From: Actinernus sp. WN-2022
Lineage: Eukaryota > Cnidaria > Anthozoa > Actiniaria > Actinernidae
Length of the DNA stretch: 64,000 bases
Direction: 5' to 3'
NCBI GenBank assembly: GCA_030867875.1
Contig: JAOWCC010000019.1
Coordinates: 37,615,976-37,679,975, forward strand
Below, piece by piece: positions 1 through 9,256 of the stretch. The notes under the pieces were generated by a model that saw only the letters and a program-made list of their open reading frames with translations, did no database searches and was not told the DNA's origin. The translations under genes and the position numbers were made by a program. Each line of letters begins with the position of its first letter. The stretch's first letter is position 1.

Positions 1-1
1 T

Positions 2-235
2 TTTGGGATATTTGACCTTGAACAAAGCTTTTTAATTATCAGTCATATCTTACTACTTGGAAAACGTTATATATATTACTGTAAACAAAAGAAACAAACC
101 CCTACGCTAAAAGATTTTCAAAGTAGAATTAAGCTTGTTCACAAAACCGAATATCTCATTGCCAGGGAAAGAGGCACTCTCGAAAAACGTTTAAGTAAAT
201 GGGAAAAACGGATTTTACCCTTTGAGTTGGATTGA
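2..235 (+). pseudogene. C-terminal end of a non-LTR retrotransposon polymerase, cut by the window edge
   Basis: An open frame enters from the left edge and stops at TGA 233-235, giving about 77 residues. It reads as a hydrophobic stretch (FLIISHILLLGKRYIYYCK), then a basic segment ending WEKRILPFELD. A hydrophobic 'LLLxKxYIYxCK' block just before the stop is typical of the C terminus of Tx1/L1-like LINE ORF2 proteins. Family assignment is from this motif only. An AATAAA near 448 is followed by an A-rich tail, as expected for a LINE 3' end. Confidence 0.5.
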
Positions 236-679
236 ATTAAACTAAACCGGACTGTAAAGACTGGACGTGTCTATCTATTCTATTTATTTATTTATGTTAC
301 TCTTTTTTGTTACTTTTCGTGTATCGTTAACTAGAGCTTTTGTAATGTTTCTATTTATTTTGTCAATGCATGTAATAATTACGGTTTCTGTATTTATGTT
401 ATCCTGTAAATGTAAATGTTTACTGTAAAATATTGTAAAAATTCGAAATAAAAATGTTAAAAAAAGAACATTTTGTATTTTTTTTGTAATTACTCGCGTA
501 AATGAGGTTCCTGGGGGGTTAAGCCGGTTTGAAATTTATTTTTGCTCTTATATCTCCTCCCAAACGTAAATTTTAACCAAACAAAGAGGACCATCTGCAG
601 TTTTCTATGGGTAACATTTTGGTGAAAACCCCATGTCGCTACGACATTCCTTTCTACGCGTAAAAATGCATCACACAAT
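236..679. other. LINE 3' untranslated tail and unassigned AT-rich DNA
   Basis: AT-rich sequence follows the LINE stop, with AATAAA near 448 and an A-rich run near 455-470. A 62-codon minus-strand ORF (490-678) has no domain I recognise. No gene is supported here. Confidence 0.35.
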
Positions 680-1190
680 CACTTGTCCGAGCGGGGCCTG
701 GGTAATTTTCTAATTCATTTCTGAACTTAAAATGTTGGAAACTGATGAGGCCAGTTATGACTCTTGCAGCGCGGGATTGACCTTTTTGTAATTTGTCTTT
801 AAGAACAGTTTCCACAGGTGTCCCATAAAGGGAACAATAGTCGAAGTAAGGTTGAATTAGGGCTCTATATGATTGCTTCAAGTGAATCGATAGGGACATA
901 CGGTTTAATTCACCTTATGGCACCAATGCCCGCACTCTTTTTTTTGCAGATTTTCTCAATGTGGTTCTCAAAAGTTAGGTTTTCATCAATTTCAACCCCT
1001 AGGCATTTATGGAAATTCACTCGTAAAACCTTGGTATTGTCTATAGAGAGAGTGCTTGACAAGTCCCCGGTTTTGTTTTTTAAATTATAAGCAGATCCAA
1101 TGATCATTAGCTTTGTCTTAGAACGGTGAAAGTATAATACTAGATCTAGAACACTCGGCAATCTTTATCAGTCCCGTTCAATATTAAATA
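680..1190 (-). pseudogene. LINE reverse transcriptase C-terminal fragment (copy A)
   Basis: Two minus-strand open stretches, 1161-910 and 899-654, together read like the post-catalytic part of a CR1/L2/jockey-type RT: 'KTKLMIIG', then 'CLGVEIDENLTFENHIEKI', then 'YRALIQPYFDYCSL' and 'LQSRAARVITG'-like sequence. They are joined by a frameshift near 900-910. The YADD catalytic block is absent. The left breakpoint of the long direct repeat (810) falls inside this fragment, so copy B carries only part of it. Confidence 0.65.
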
Positions 1191-1732
1191 TTCACGCAAA
1201 GTGAGTCTGTTCAATTGGAGTGAAGGTCTGAAATTGTATTCCATCCTCGATACGAGTCTGTAAAAAAAAACGCTCTTTATTAAGAAATACAAAAGTTTAC
1301 TTATTGATGTTCTTTCGTCTTGTGATGATTGTGGTGATATTGCCCAGATTATGCAGCATGTAGCAAACCCATAACTTTTTCCTTCTTTGGCTCTCCTCCT
1401 TGAATTCCACTTCCTGTCTTATTTTCGACTAGGAAATTGCCTGAGTCTTTAAATCTTGTGAATTATAGTAGCTTTTTAAAATAGTGCTTATTTTAGTAGT
1501 CAGTTCTGCTTATAAGTTCTTGTAATTTAAGATCTGTTTCCGTTCTTCTTTTGTTTGAAAATTGCTAATAAGATCTAGTCTTATATATCTGCTAATCCCC
1601 CACGTCGAATAGAATTTGCTAAATGTGGGTGGGTTAGATTCTTGGTAACGTAATTTGTAAATTGAAATACAAGAGAAAGTGATGCTACTTATGAAAAGGA
1701 GGTTGCGTACACGTTTGGATCTTCTAGCCCCT
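1191..1732. other. No gene seen
   Basis: AT-rich, without a convincing ORF, RNA gene or inverted repeat. It repeats almost unchanged at about 55030-55540 in copy B. Confidence 0.4.
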
Positions 1733-2100
1733 TCAGTTCAACTTCATGTTGAAGCAAAGTAGAACTCTATTGTGAACCGAACCACCAATCAACGTTTGAG
1801 GCAGTTCCAGGTAGGAGATACAGCCATGGTAAGAAACGTATGGAGGAGGAGAGAAGTAGTTACGTGGTGAGATAACTGAAGTTCTTGGTTCAAGGCATAA
1901 TGTGGTAGATGTACAAGGCCGTGAATGGAAAAGACATGTGGGCCAGCTAATAAAGTGTCTAAATGAGCAAATCAAGCTACCTGTAGCTGTAAATGAACCA
2001 GTCACTTCCCCTTGTATAACTCCAGCTGAAGTCCACTGGTATCAATCCTCAAGCACACAGAGCTGGACTGATCCTAATACACAATAGTCATCCAGTGCCA
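1733..2100 (+). pseudogene. Ty3/gypsy-type pol C-terminal remnant (copy A)
   Basis: The plus strand reads 'RQFQVGDTAMVRNVWRRR' and then, after a frameshift near 1855-1870, 'LRGEITEVLGSRHNVVDVQGREWKRHVGQLIK'. This pattern (GDxVMVRN, then W..G.I....G, then a V..G..W.RHV.QL end) is the small domain after the integrase core in gypsy-type polyproteins. The frame is broken by the shift and by stops, so it is dead. A short LTR follows at 2242-2378, which supports the assignment. Copy B has the same remnant at about 55540-55880. Confidence 0.6.
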
Positions 2101-2241
2101 CTCCACAAGAGGAAAGTAGGGTGGTTCCAGCACAGATACCTACTTGACAGCCAGCCCATCTTTTTTTGGAACAGAAGGACTATGAACATTAAACCTGACT
2201 TGAACTTGTTGAAGTTGTTTTCTTTTTAAGTGCAGGATAAC

Positions 2242-2378
2242 TGTTATATATTGCCATTTGGGATACCTGTGTATTGTATGTTCGCCGATGCGCAGATGAA
2301 TAAAGAGAGCATATGGTCGAGTTATATTAAATCCGAGGTTTATACTTTATTTTATCTTCAACACTACTCGATATAACA
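2242..2378 (+). repeat. 3' LTR of the gypsy-type remnant (copy A)
   Basis: A 137-bp segment begins TGTTATAT and ends ATATAACA, so it has 8-bp inverted termini with the TG...CA ends of an LTR. An AATAAA lies inside near 2299. It starts about 140 bp after the pol remnant. No matching 5' LTR is in the window. An LTR this short is unusual, so the boundaries need an intact family member. Confidence 0.55.
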
Positions 2379-3029
2379 CATTCATTTGTGGCAAATCTGA
2401 ACATTCTATGATACTGATGACTGTATACAAAGATAAAAAGTTATTGAGGCTGCCCTTCGTAAAAGAAAACCATGAAAAGGAAACGTGACTTTCGGTATAT
2501 TAAAGGTATTAAAGTGCATTTCTTCAATAAAATTCGAAAATTACTCAAGGGTTTTTTACAAGGGCATGCCGCATACTGTAATGACGTCTACGAAAATAGG
2601 CCTTTTAAAATATTTGTTTCTTCGAAAGTGTTTTATGATTGGGTAAAATATGAAGCAACGGTATTTACAAAAGTCGAGTTAAATGAAGAAAGATTTTCAG
2701 TAATGCTCTTATTTTATTATTAGCCGGTCAATTTTGGCGGGAAAATTGTCGCAATTATTTAAACGTTCAAAACTTTTTATTTCCTAAACCCATCAGTAGG
2801 AGCGTTTAACAATATACTATATTATCATTTTTTAGATGTAATGAAAAGTTCTAAGAAAGTTATTACAAATGGGTAAATGACGTCATTGTGACGTTTAATG
2901 GCATCAACATAACTTAAATTATCAGGTTATATTGCTTTTACAATTCTACACCCACCTACCACAATTCAATCTTCTACGTTCAAACCATTTGCCGTTTTTA
3001 CGGTCTTTTGTGCTTTTCGTCTGCATAAG
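2379..3029. other. No gene supported; short ORF 2472-2723
   Basis: An 83-codon plus-strand ORF (basic N terminus MKRKRDFRYIKGIK) occurs here and again at 56267-56515, with a changed C terminus. It has no domain I recognise. It may be part of a decayed transposon. Confidence 0.25.
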
Positions 3030-3285
3030 AGACCGGTTGGGGCAGTGGTTAAGCGCTTCGCCTCACACCTCTGTGGCCCGAGTTCGATTCTCGCAATGTT
3101 CACGGCGCCACATGTGAGTTGTGTTTGTTGGTATCTCGCCCTTGCTCGGAGGGGTTTTATCCGGGTTGTCTGGTTTTCCTCCCTCCTCAAAAACCAACCC
3201 AAATTCCAATTCGACCGAGGAATCCGTGTTCCCGATTAGTAGACCCTTTGTAGACACGTAAATAAAGTTGTTTATTTATTTTTAG
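3030..3285 (+). mobile_element. tRNA-derived SINE (copy A)
   Basis: The head has a box A-like GCAGTGGTTAAGCGC and a perfect box B, GTTCGATTC (3082-3090). A 4-bp CGAG/CTCG stem closes the TTCGATT loop. A non-tRNA body and an AT-rich tail with repeated TTTATT follow. A second copy is at 56830-57083, inside the long repeat. Residual T-arm pairing and the tail favour a SINE over a functional tRNA. Confidence 0.75.
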
Positions 3286-4422
3286 ATCTTCCATTTTTGA
3301 TGCAATTTATCCACGAACGGAACCGCTGGCAGAGCCGTCCCTGGAGCGAAAGCCACTGCCGAATTTGTCATTACCGTTTTATGTGCCTATAAAGTTAAGA
3401 AAATTATCTGACGGTGTGCTGTACGAACGTTTGAACTCGATTTGAAGCTAATTTCTCAGTAAAACGTGACATTTTGTGGAGCTTTTGGGGTTTCTCAATT
3501 CGATACTCGGCCCTTTCCATTTTTTATGAAGGGGAGGAATCTTTTTAGGGAAACTTAACAAATAATCCCAATTACCGACCAGAATCACTTTAAAGACGAT
3601 ACTAAAACTTTATTTTTATAATTTCATACAATTGCACTGATTACACAGAAACTTGAAATCAAGCTAACTACGACGCCATATTGGATGAGGCGCGTAAAGG
3701 TCCCTGCGTAATAAACACGTTATTTACACGTCGGGCCCGTTCTCCCTTCACGGTAGGCAGACATGAATTACTACCAAACTGTATTGTGTATTGTGTTCTA
3801 TTGTATTGTGTATTTCGTTCTATTGTTTTGTATTGTGTTAATTCTATTGTATTTTGATAGCAATGCATGTGTTGCCTACATGAATGGTCCACCCGTCAGG
3901 CTAGTGAGTGACAACACTGTCCCATCAAAATAACGCCTTCCTATCCTTCGCATATCCACGAGTTAAAAATGAATAGGTTTGCAATGCGAAAAGCGGCAGT
4001 TTAAGCAATGATACATTGTATAACATATAGAAATGGAGTATGATTAGAGATTTCCTTTGATAATAAAAAAACTAAATACGAAATGCTAAACAACTGAGAA
4101 ACCTAATTTTAGAGAGAATATGGCAACTGCTTTTTGAAATTCTCACAATCTATACGAATGGCGGTATACAACCCACATGTACGACGACCGGCTTAGATTG
4201 TGTTGTTATGTAATTTCGACTAATAAATTTGAAACAGACTTTATCGTATTTATTTTATCAGCTGCGTGAGAAAATGTATGGACTTCTGATATGGTTATGG
4301 ACTTCTGATATGGGTTCATATTTGTATCCTATTCTTGATCGCAACCAAACGCCATACTTTATTTTTTTGTTAACCAGGACATCAGTGAAGTAAACACAAA
4401 ATTGAAGCTGACAACAATTCAG
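3286..4422. other. Non-coding; short-period array at about 3778-3860
   Basis: No gene seen. At 3778-3860 a degenerate array of ATTGT/TGTATTG units runs for about 80 bp; it recurs at about 57692-57772. Near 4275-4310 a 19-bp phrase (TATGGACTTCTGATATGG) occurs twice. Confidence 0.45.
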
Positions 4423-5545
4423 TTAGAAAAGCCGCGAGTGTGAGTATTTGCTCATGGCAATCACGTGCATGGGAACTCCTTGTTGCTCATTTACATCATA
4501 TGACGTCCCTCCTGCTGTTGACATAATTGGAACCGTAGGCTGACTATCACCACAGGGCTCCCGCACCAACAAAATGAATGTTCGGCTAAAACGCTGAATG
4601 CGAAGGGAGTAAATAATAGGGTTTGTCATGTTGTTCATATGAATGAAAAAGTAAGCCAGAAAATGTGGCCACGACCCGTGGAGCCTTGCGACGCTATGCA
4701 GTACGTAACACTGGAAAGATGCCCATCCAAAATTATGTCAGAATTGTAACCCCAAGAGTCTTTGCAGTCTGGATGTCGCTCCTGGTTCGTTTACCCATGC
4801 TGCTTTGCAGAACCATTTATATTCTGCTCAAGTGTACCGTTCGCCAAATTAGGAATGCCAAAGTCATCTTGATACCGAACGGAACGAGGTAGCCAGGAAT
4901 AAGAAACGAGCGACCGAATCGTGAAAAGTACTGGATTCTGTAAACCCAAACTGGCTTGTCTCCAACGTTGATGTGGATCCCAAGGCTGAACATGCCAAAT
5001 GTGTAGGCCCCAGCTGCTATCCAAATAGAAATGACAGCAATTATGGCTTTGTTACCTGTCTACCATGCGTGATACCTTAACCCGTGTACTATGGCACCAT
5101 AACGGTCCAACGTTAGAACAAGGAGGGATACCATAGTCAAGTACATGAATAAGACATAAGTAGTTACCACGAACCACGATACTTGCGGTCCTTTAAGGAA
5201 GGCTACCTGACACAGATACCACAAGATAAATAGAGGCATGTTTGTTAAGGCATTTATGATGTCGATGAATGCTAAGTTAACTACAAGAATGTTTGGAACG
5301 GTGCGTAGTGTTCTGAAGCGAACCAACAGCATGCAGATAACTCCATTGCCGACGATGGAGAATGCCATGATGATGACTATAAGTAGGACTTGCACTATGC
5401 TACTTGGGTCACTGCAGGGACGGAACAGGCTACTTTGATTGACAGGGGAGGAAGGTAGAGTTGAATTGGTAGCTTCTACAGACATGATCACAAGTAATGG
5501 GAAGTGAAATAAGAAGGATTGGTATACGGCCCAAAACGAGTGCAA
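4423..5545 (-). pseudogene. Class A (rhodopsin-family) GPCR pseudogene, copy A
   Basis: The minus strand opens with a 161-residue frame (5545-5060) holding TM1 with GNG, TM2 with a conserved Asp (NLAFIDII), and TM3 ending in DRY. The frame then meets a TAG directly after RYHAW. It reads on as recognisable TM4-TM5 (AIIAVISIWIAAGAYTFGMF, then FLIPGYLVPFGIKM), but has further TAA stops after LSRI and inside TM6 (ILT-stop-FWMG). A 4-bp insertion (near 4702-4710) shifts the frame before TM7, which carries NPIIY and a 40-residue tail (4638-4423). All seven helices are traceable, but several lesions exclude a functional receptor. The stops are shared with copy B. Confidence 0.85.
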
Positions 5546-5739
5546 ATATTCAATGCATTCCCCCGTTGAATAAACAACTACCTTAAATGGAAACCCCCTA
5601 GAAATAATAATAATCGTTCATTCCAAGACAAATCCTAACCCGAACCACAAACCTAACCATCGGACGAGTTGACGGATAAACTACGGGTTCTCTCACCTAG
5701 AGCTAGAGCTTCAGGTAAACAAGAAGAGAAGGTAAAGAG

Positions 5740-5850
5740 AGATACTTTTTTGGAGCGCTCCTACTCGGGCTCGAACTAGAAATCATTTGCGTGTACTGCA
5801 GTGAAGTGCAGACGTCATGTCTACTACACTAAGCCGGTCTTCCGCCATTC
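5740..5850 (-). mobile_element. tRNA-like SINE fragment
   Basis: On the minus strand TAGTGTAGTAG fits the box A consensus and GTTCGAGCC fits box B, about 50 bp apart. The sequence between does not fold into a normal tRNA, so this looks like a SINE head or tRNA relic. The same element is at about 59680-59780. Confidence 0.45.
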
Positions 5851-6004
5851 GGAACGTGACAAATGTTTATCTTTATCCTTGACTGGTTTTAAGAAGCTCA
5901 TTAGAATGAACGATTATCATTATTTCCAGTTTAGGATAGTTGTTAATGCAACGGGAGGAATGTGTTGAAATATTAGGTACTCATTGACTGAGTGGGACTG
6001 GGGT

Positions 6005-6085
6005 CGGATGGGAAAATATTTGGCTCAATCCTGGGACCGAGTGCAAGTACAAAATGAATAAGAGCCAAATATTTCTCCCGTTCGA
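6005..6085. repeat. Short inverted repeat around AATATTTGGCTC
   Basis: GGGAAAATATTTGGCTC and GAGCCAAATATTTCTCCC face each other across about 40 bp, forming a stable hairpin. It is also present in copy B near 59930-60005. It probably belongs to a small non-autonomous element. Confidence 0.5.
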
Positions 6086-6164
6086 TCGGCTACCTCAGTG
6101 AAAATAATGTTCTTATCATATGACTAATTTGTTTGTTTTAATAATAGAAAACAACAAACAAAAA

Positions 6165-7665
6165 CTCGAGCAGAGTTGGACGGCTTTTACCAGCGCGCTC
6201 ACGTCAAACATATCGTCACGAGACTTTTGTTAATGTTTTGAAAGGAAATGGCTTACGGAGCCGCACGCGTCATATGATCGTATTACACGGGCCACGAACC
6301 GGTTTTCGCCGGTTCATTTGATATACACTTGAAAGGTTTTGTTAGCGCGCGAGCGAATTAAAATGGACTGTTGGAGTAATACCCAATCAGATTTTAACGC
6401 GCGAAAACATTTGTTTTTCAGCGCTCGCGCGGGGACGGTTTCTTTAACCGAACAATGTTTTATCGGAGCTGTAAACGAAATAAATAAAACTAATTATTTC
6501 TTGGTCGAACGTCAAATGTATTACAGTTCGAATTTTATAGTTCGAGATTTTAAAAGTAAAGACAGCACCTTCTATTCAGTTATTTGAAGAAGTTATTTAA
6601 AGTAAAAGACCCCGGGTTGGGGTATTTTATGCATGACTTGGTGAGTAATTAGTAAGAGTTAATTACCTAGATTATAAGATCAAAAATATATAATACATTC
6701 TCCAAAATGTGTGGCTTAAAACAGTTGAATTAACTAACTATGAATTACTCAGTTTAATTGAAAGTCTGATTTAATAATCCAAGATGGCCCGTTGGTATTG
6801 TGACAACCGAATTGGCATTAGAAATATTCGCACTTTTCAGCGGAACGTTTTTGGCGATCATTGAGCTTTTTTGGACAATGTATTTTCTGATATTGAAGAA
6901 TAGTAAACAAAAAAACATAATGTCTCGTTTTGAAGATTTTCGCATTTTACGAAAAAACAAGGGTTCGAAAGAAGAACTTATTTCTCCGAAAATATTATGT
7001 ATCTTGCGTCACTAGTGAAAATATCGATGACGTCATGTTTGCCGCCTTTTGAACTACAAAGATGGCGGCTAGTTTGAGAAAGTCACAGAGGAAGATGTAA
7101 ACAGCTTAAATGAGCTGCATGACAATGAATAGTCCGAGCACGAAAAAGCCAAAATACGATCTAAAACTCTCTAAACATTTCTGGACTGCAACGAAGAGAC
7201 AAGAAAACCCAATGAAACATCCCAGAACAGCTTCGAAAGTTCACGAAGAAGTTTGTACTGACAGCAAGTAAAATGAATAGATAAGAGTTCTTAGAGCAGT
7301 TTAATTGTCCATGCATATAATAAAAAGAAAATTACACGGTGGTTTGAAGATATGACGTTTATCCTCTCCAGTACAAAACATTTCACTCGTTCAGTGCGCT
7401 CACTCGGTAAATGTTTTGGCTCTCGAGGATAAACTACATATCTTCGCACCAGTGTAATATCCTCTATAGATATACTGTAAGTACAAATGATAAATAATGC
7501 CAATAAAATATAAATAACATTATGGGATATCTTCAAACAGATGTTTCAATAAGCCTTACCCAAGAGGCATCTGAAGAATGTATTTCAAGCCTGATCGTGC
7601 AATAAGAAATACATGTATGGTATACTATGGTTATACTGCCATATGTTAAGGCGTAAATGACATCT
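6165..7665. other. About 1.5 kb present in copy A, absent from copy B
   Basis: Copy B joins the sequence before 6165 directly to that after 7665 within an A-rich run (near 60085). The segment has short ORFs without recognisable domains (for example 6339-6587). A hairpin at about 7333-7465 pairs TTTGAAGATATGACGTTTATCC with its imperfect complement. AAGATATCCCATAAT-type sequences also appear inverted near 7515 and 7757. No target duplication is visible, so deletion in B seems at least as likely as insertion in A. Confidence 0.6.
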
Positions 7666-7873
7666 ATATTTTAATTCATTTCCTGTTATTCAGTCATCAT
7701 TGGAATGTATTTTTCGTTTGCCCCTTCGGTGAAACCTATTGAAAAACAAAAGTTCGAAGATATCCCATAATATTGTACACATACATTCATATATGGTTTT
7801 GGACAACGTTTTAGAGATTTTTATTGACTGTATATTATAGTCAATTTATATAGCGCGTATACATAAATGTTCT

Positions 7874-8023
7874 AGCTGATATTGCAGTGGCGTCTACGAA
7901 TAGCAGTTTCAGCGGTATTGACCCGAACGCCTCACTTCAATGTAATGAAGCACTATTCCAACTGCTTCATTACATCGAAAGCTGAAACTGCTTTTCGTAC
8001 ACGACGCCACTATAGTATCAGCT
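7874..8023. mobile_element. Hairpin MITE, copy A (21 bp shorter in one arm)
   Basis: Termini AGCTGATA and TATCAGCT enclose long inverted arms (AGTGGCGTCTACGAA facing TCGTACACGACGCCACT). The right arm has lost the segment complementary to CGGTATTGACCCGAACGCC, which copy B retains (60299-60469). The pattern fits a non-autonomous DNA transposon with possible TA target duplication. Confidence 0.7.
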
Positions 8024-8310
8024 ATTGTTATCCGTGAGTCACGGCTATATTTCGGGTTTGTTTTTGCCATCTTGCCGAACAAAATGACGTTCAACAATAC
8101 TAAGATAATAATGTTACAGCTTTCACTGCTACGAGCAAGTAGGACAATGTGATGAGATGACAGCTATATAATTATGTATCAATATTGTAAATAAATTCTT
8201 CTTCCTATTAATATTAATTCCAGCCGCTTACTACTCAAGCAAACTTGTACAATAGATATTTATGTATTTTCTGTGCTCCAAATATCCTCATTTATTTTTC
8301 TTGTGATAGG

Positions 8311-8470
8311 GGTCAACTAGAAAGCCTATGGCTCCCTTGACATCTGCACATTCTTGAAATTCATAACTATGTTATTATTACCGTATCTCTCTTTTTCTTT
8401 CCACAATTATTTTCTTGTGTAATTATCTTTATAAAAAAAATTGTGCAAAATAAAATGAACTTGAACTTGG
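8311..8470 (+). mobile_element. Orphan LINE 3' tail
   Basis: GGTCAACTAGAAAGCC-TAT-GGCTCCCTTGAC can fold into a hairpin (AGCC/GGCT inside GTCAA/TTGAC). An AT-rich stretch and a short GAACTT repeat tail follow. Such a hairpin plus repeat tail is typical of CR1/L2-like LINE 3' ends. No coding part remains. Copy B has it at about 60752-60912. Confidence 0.5.
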
Positions 8471-8718
8471 AAAAGAGAAGCTAGCTAATGAGGACCACGT
8501 GAATACACAATGACGTAACGAAGGTAGCTCTTACGTAACGTTATCACTCGAAGTGAATGGACTGATTGGTTTACATGAGAAATAAGAATGAGAAACACAA
8601 CATACTTGTAACGGGCAATTAAATACAACAACTTACTTCTTGTTCAAAACATCATTCTAATCATGTGTTACGTTATCCTACTGGGATGAAATGCCGGGCC
8701 TAAAGCAAACAGTACAAG

Positions 8719-8803
8719 TATAAATAAGGACCGTTAGCCAAGAACTCACGTGTAGAAGACTCTAAAGTTTATTGAGACAGCTACACGGCAGGGTTACGTT
8801 AAG
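8719..8803 (+). promoter_or_regulatory. TATA box and non-coding first exon of the discoidin/vWA gene (copy A)
   Basis: TATAAATA at 8719-8726 is followed about 30 bp later by the likely transcription start. A short 5' untranslated exon ends at a consensus donor AAG|GTAAGA (8803|8804). It would splice to the acceptor at 9240-9241 (CTTTTCTCCTTTCCGTAG), 15 bp before the ATG. The arrangement is conserved in copy B (61165-61249). Exact start site is inferred. Confidence 0.6.
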
Positions 8804-9256
8804 GTAAGATATTGAAATCGCTATCTTAATTTGGACAATATAAGTAGAAAATTGTGTGCAAAATTTATGGGTTTTGTTTGAGCATGTTTTCCGTAGATTT
8901 CTACAACATCAAGTCACGGTGAATTTGTGTTCAAGTAGACCAGTTACTGTAAAACCACTGAAATATCACCTTTCGTTTCTAGCTGGACCTGAACAACCAT
9001 ACAGGCTGATCAAAGGTAAGTGTTATCTTGGCGAGCTGAGCGACTGATTTCACATGTGTATCTCGTTTCTTTGTCAACAAGTTGATTTTCTCGTTCTTTG
9101 AAAACCTCGAAACCTGTTGACCAGCCAATGTTTTAATCCATCTCCATCTAGTCACGATGTAGGCACAGGCTCTGATGTAGCACAGCTGACCGCGATTGTC
9201 GATCTCGGTACAGTATATTAAATCTTTTCTCCTTTCCGTAGAGCTGCCGACCCACT

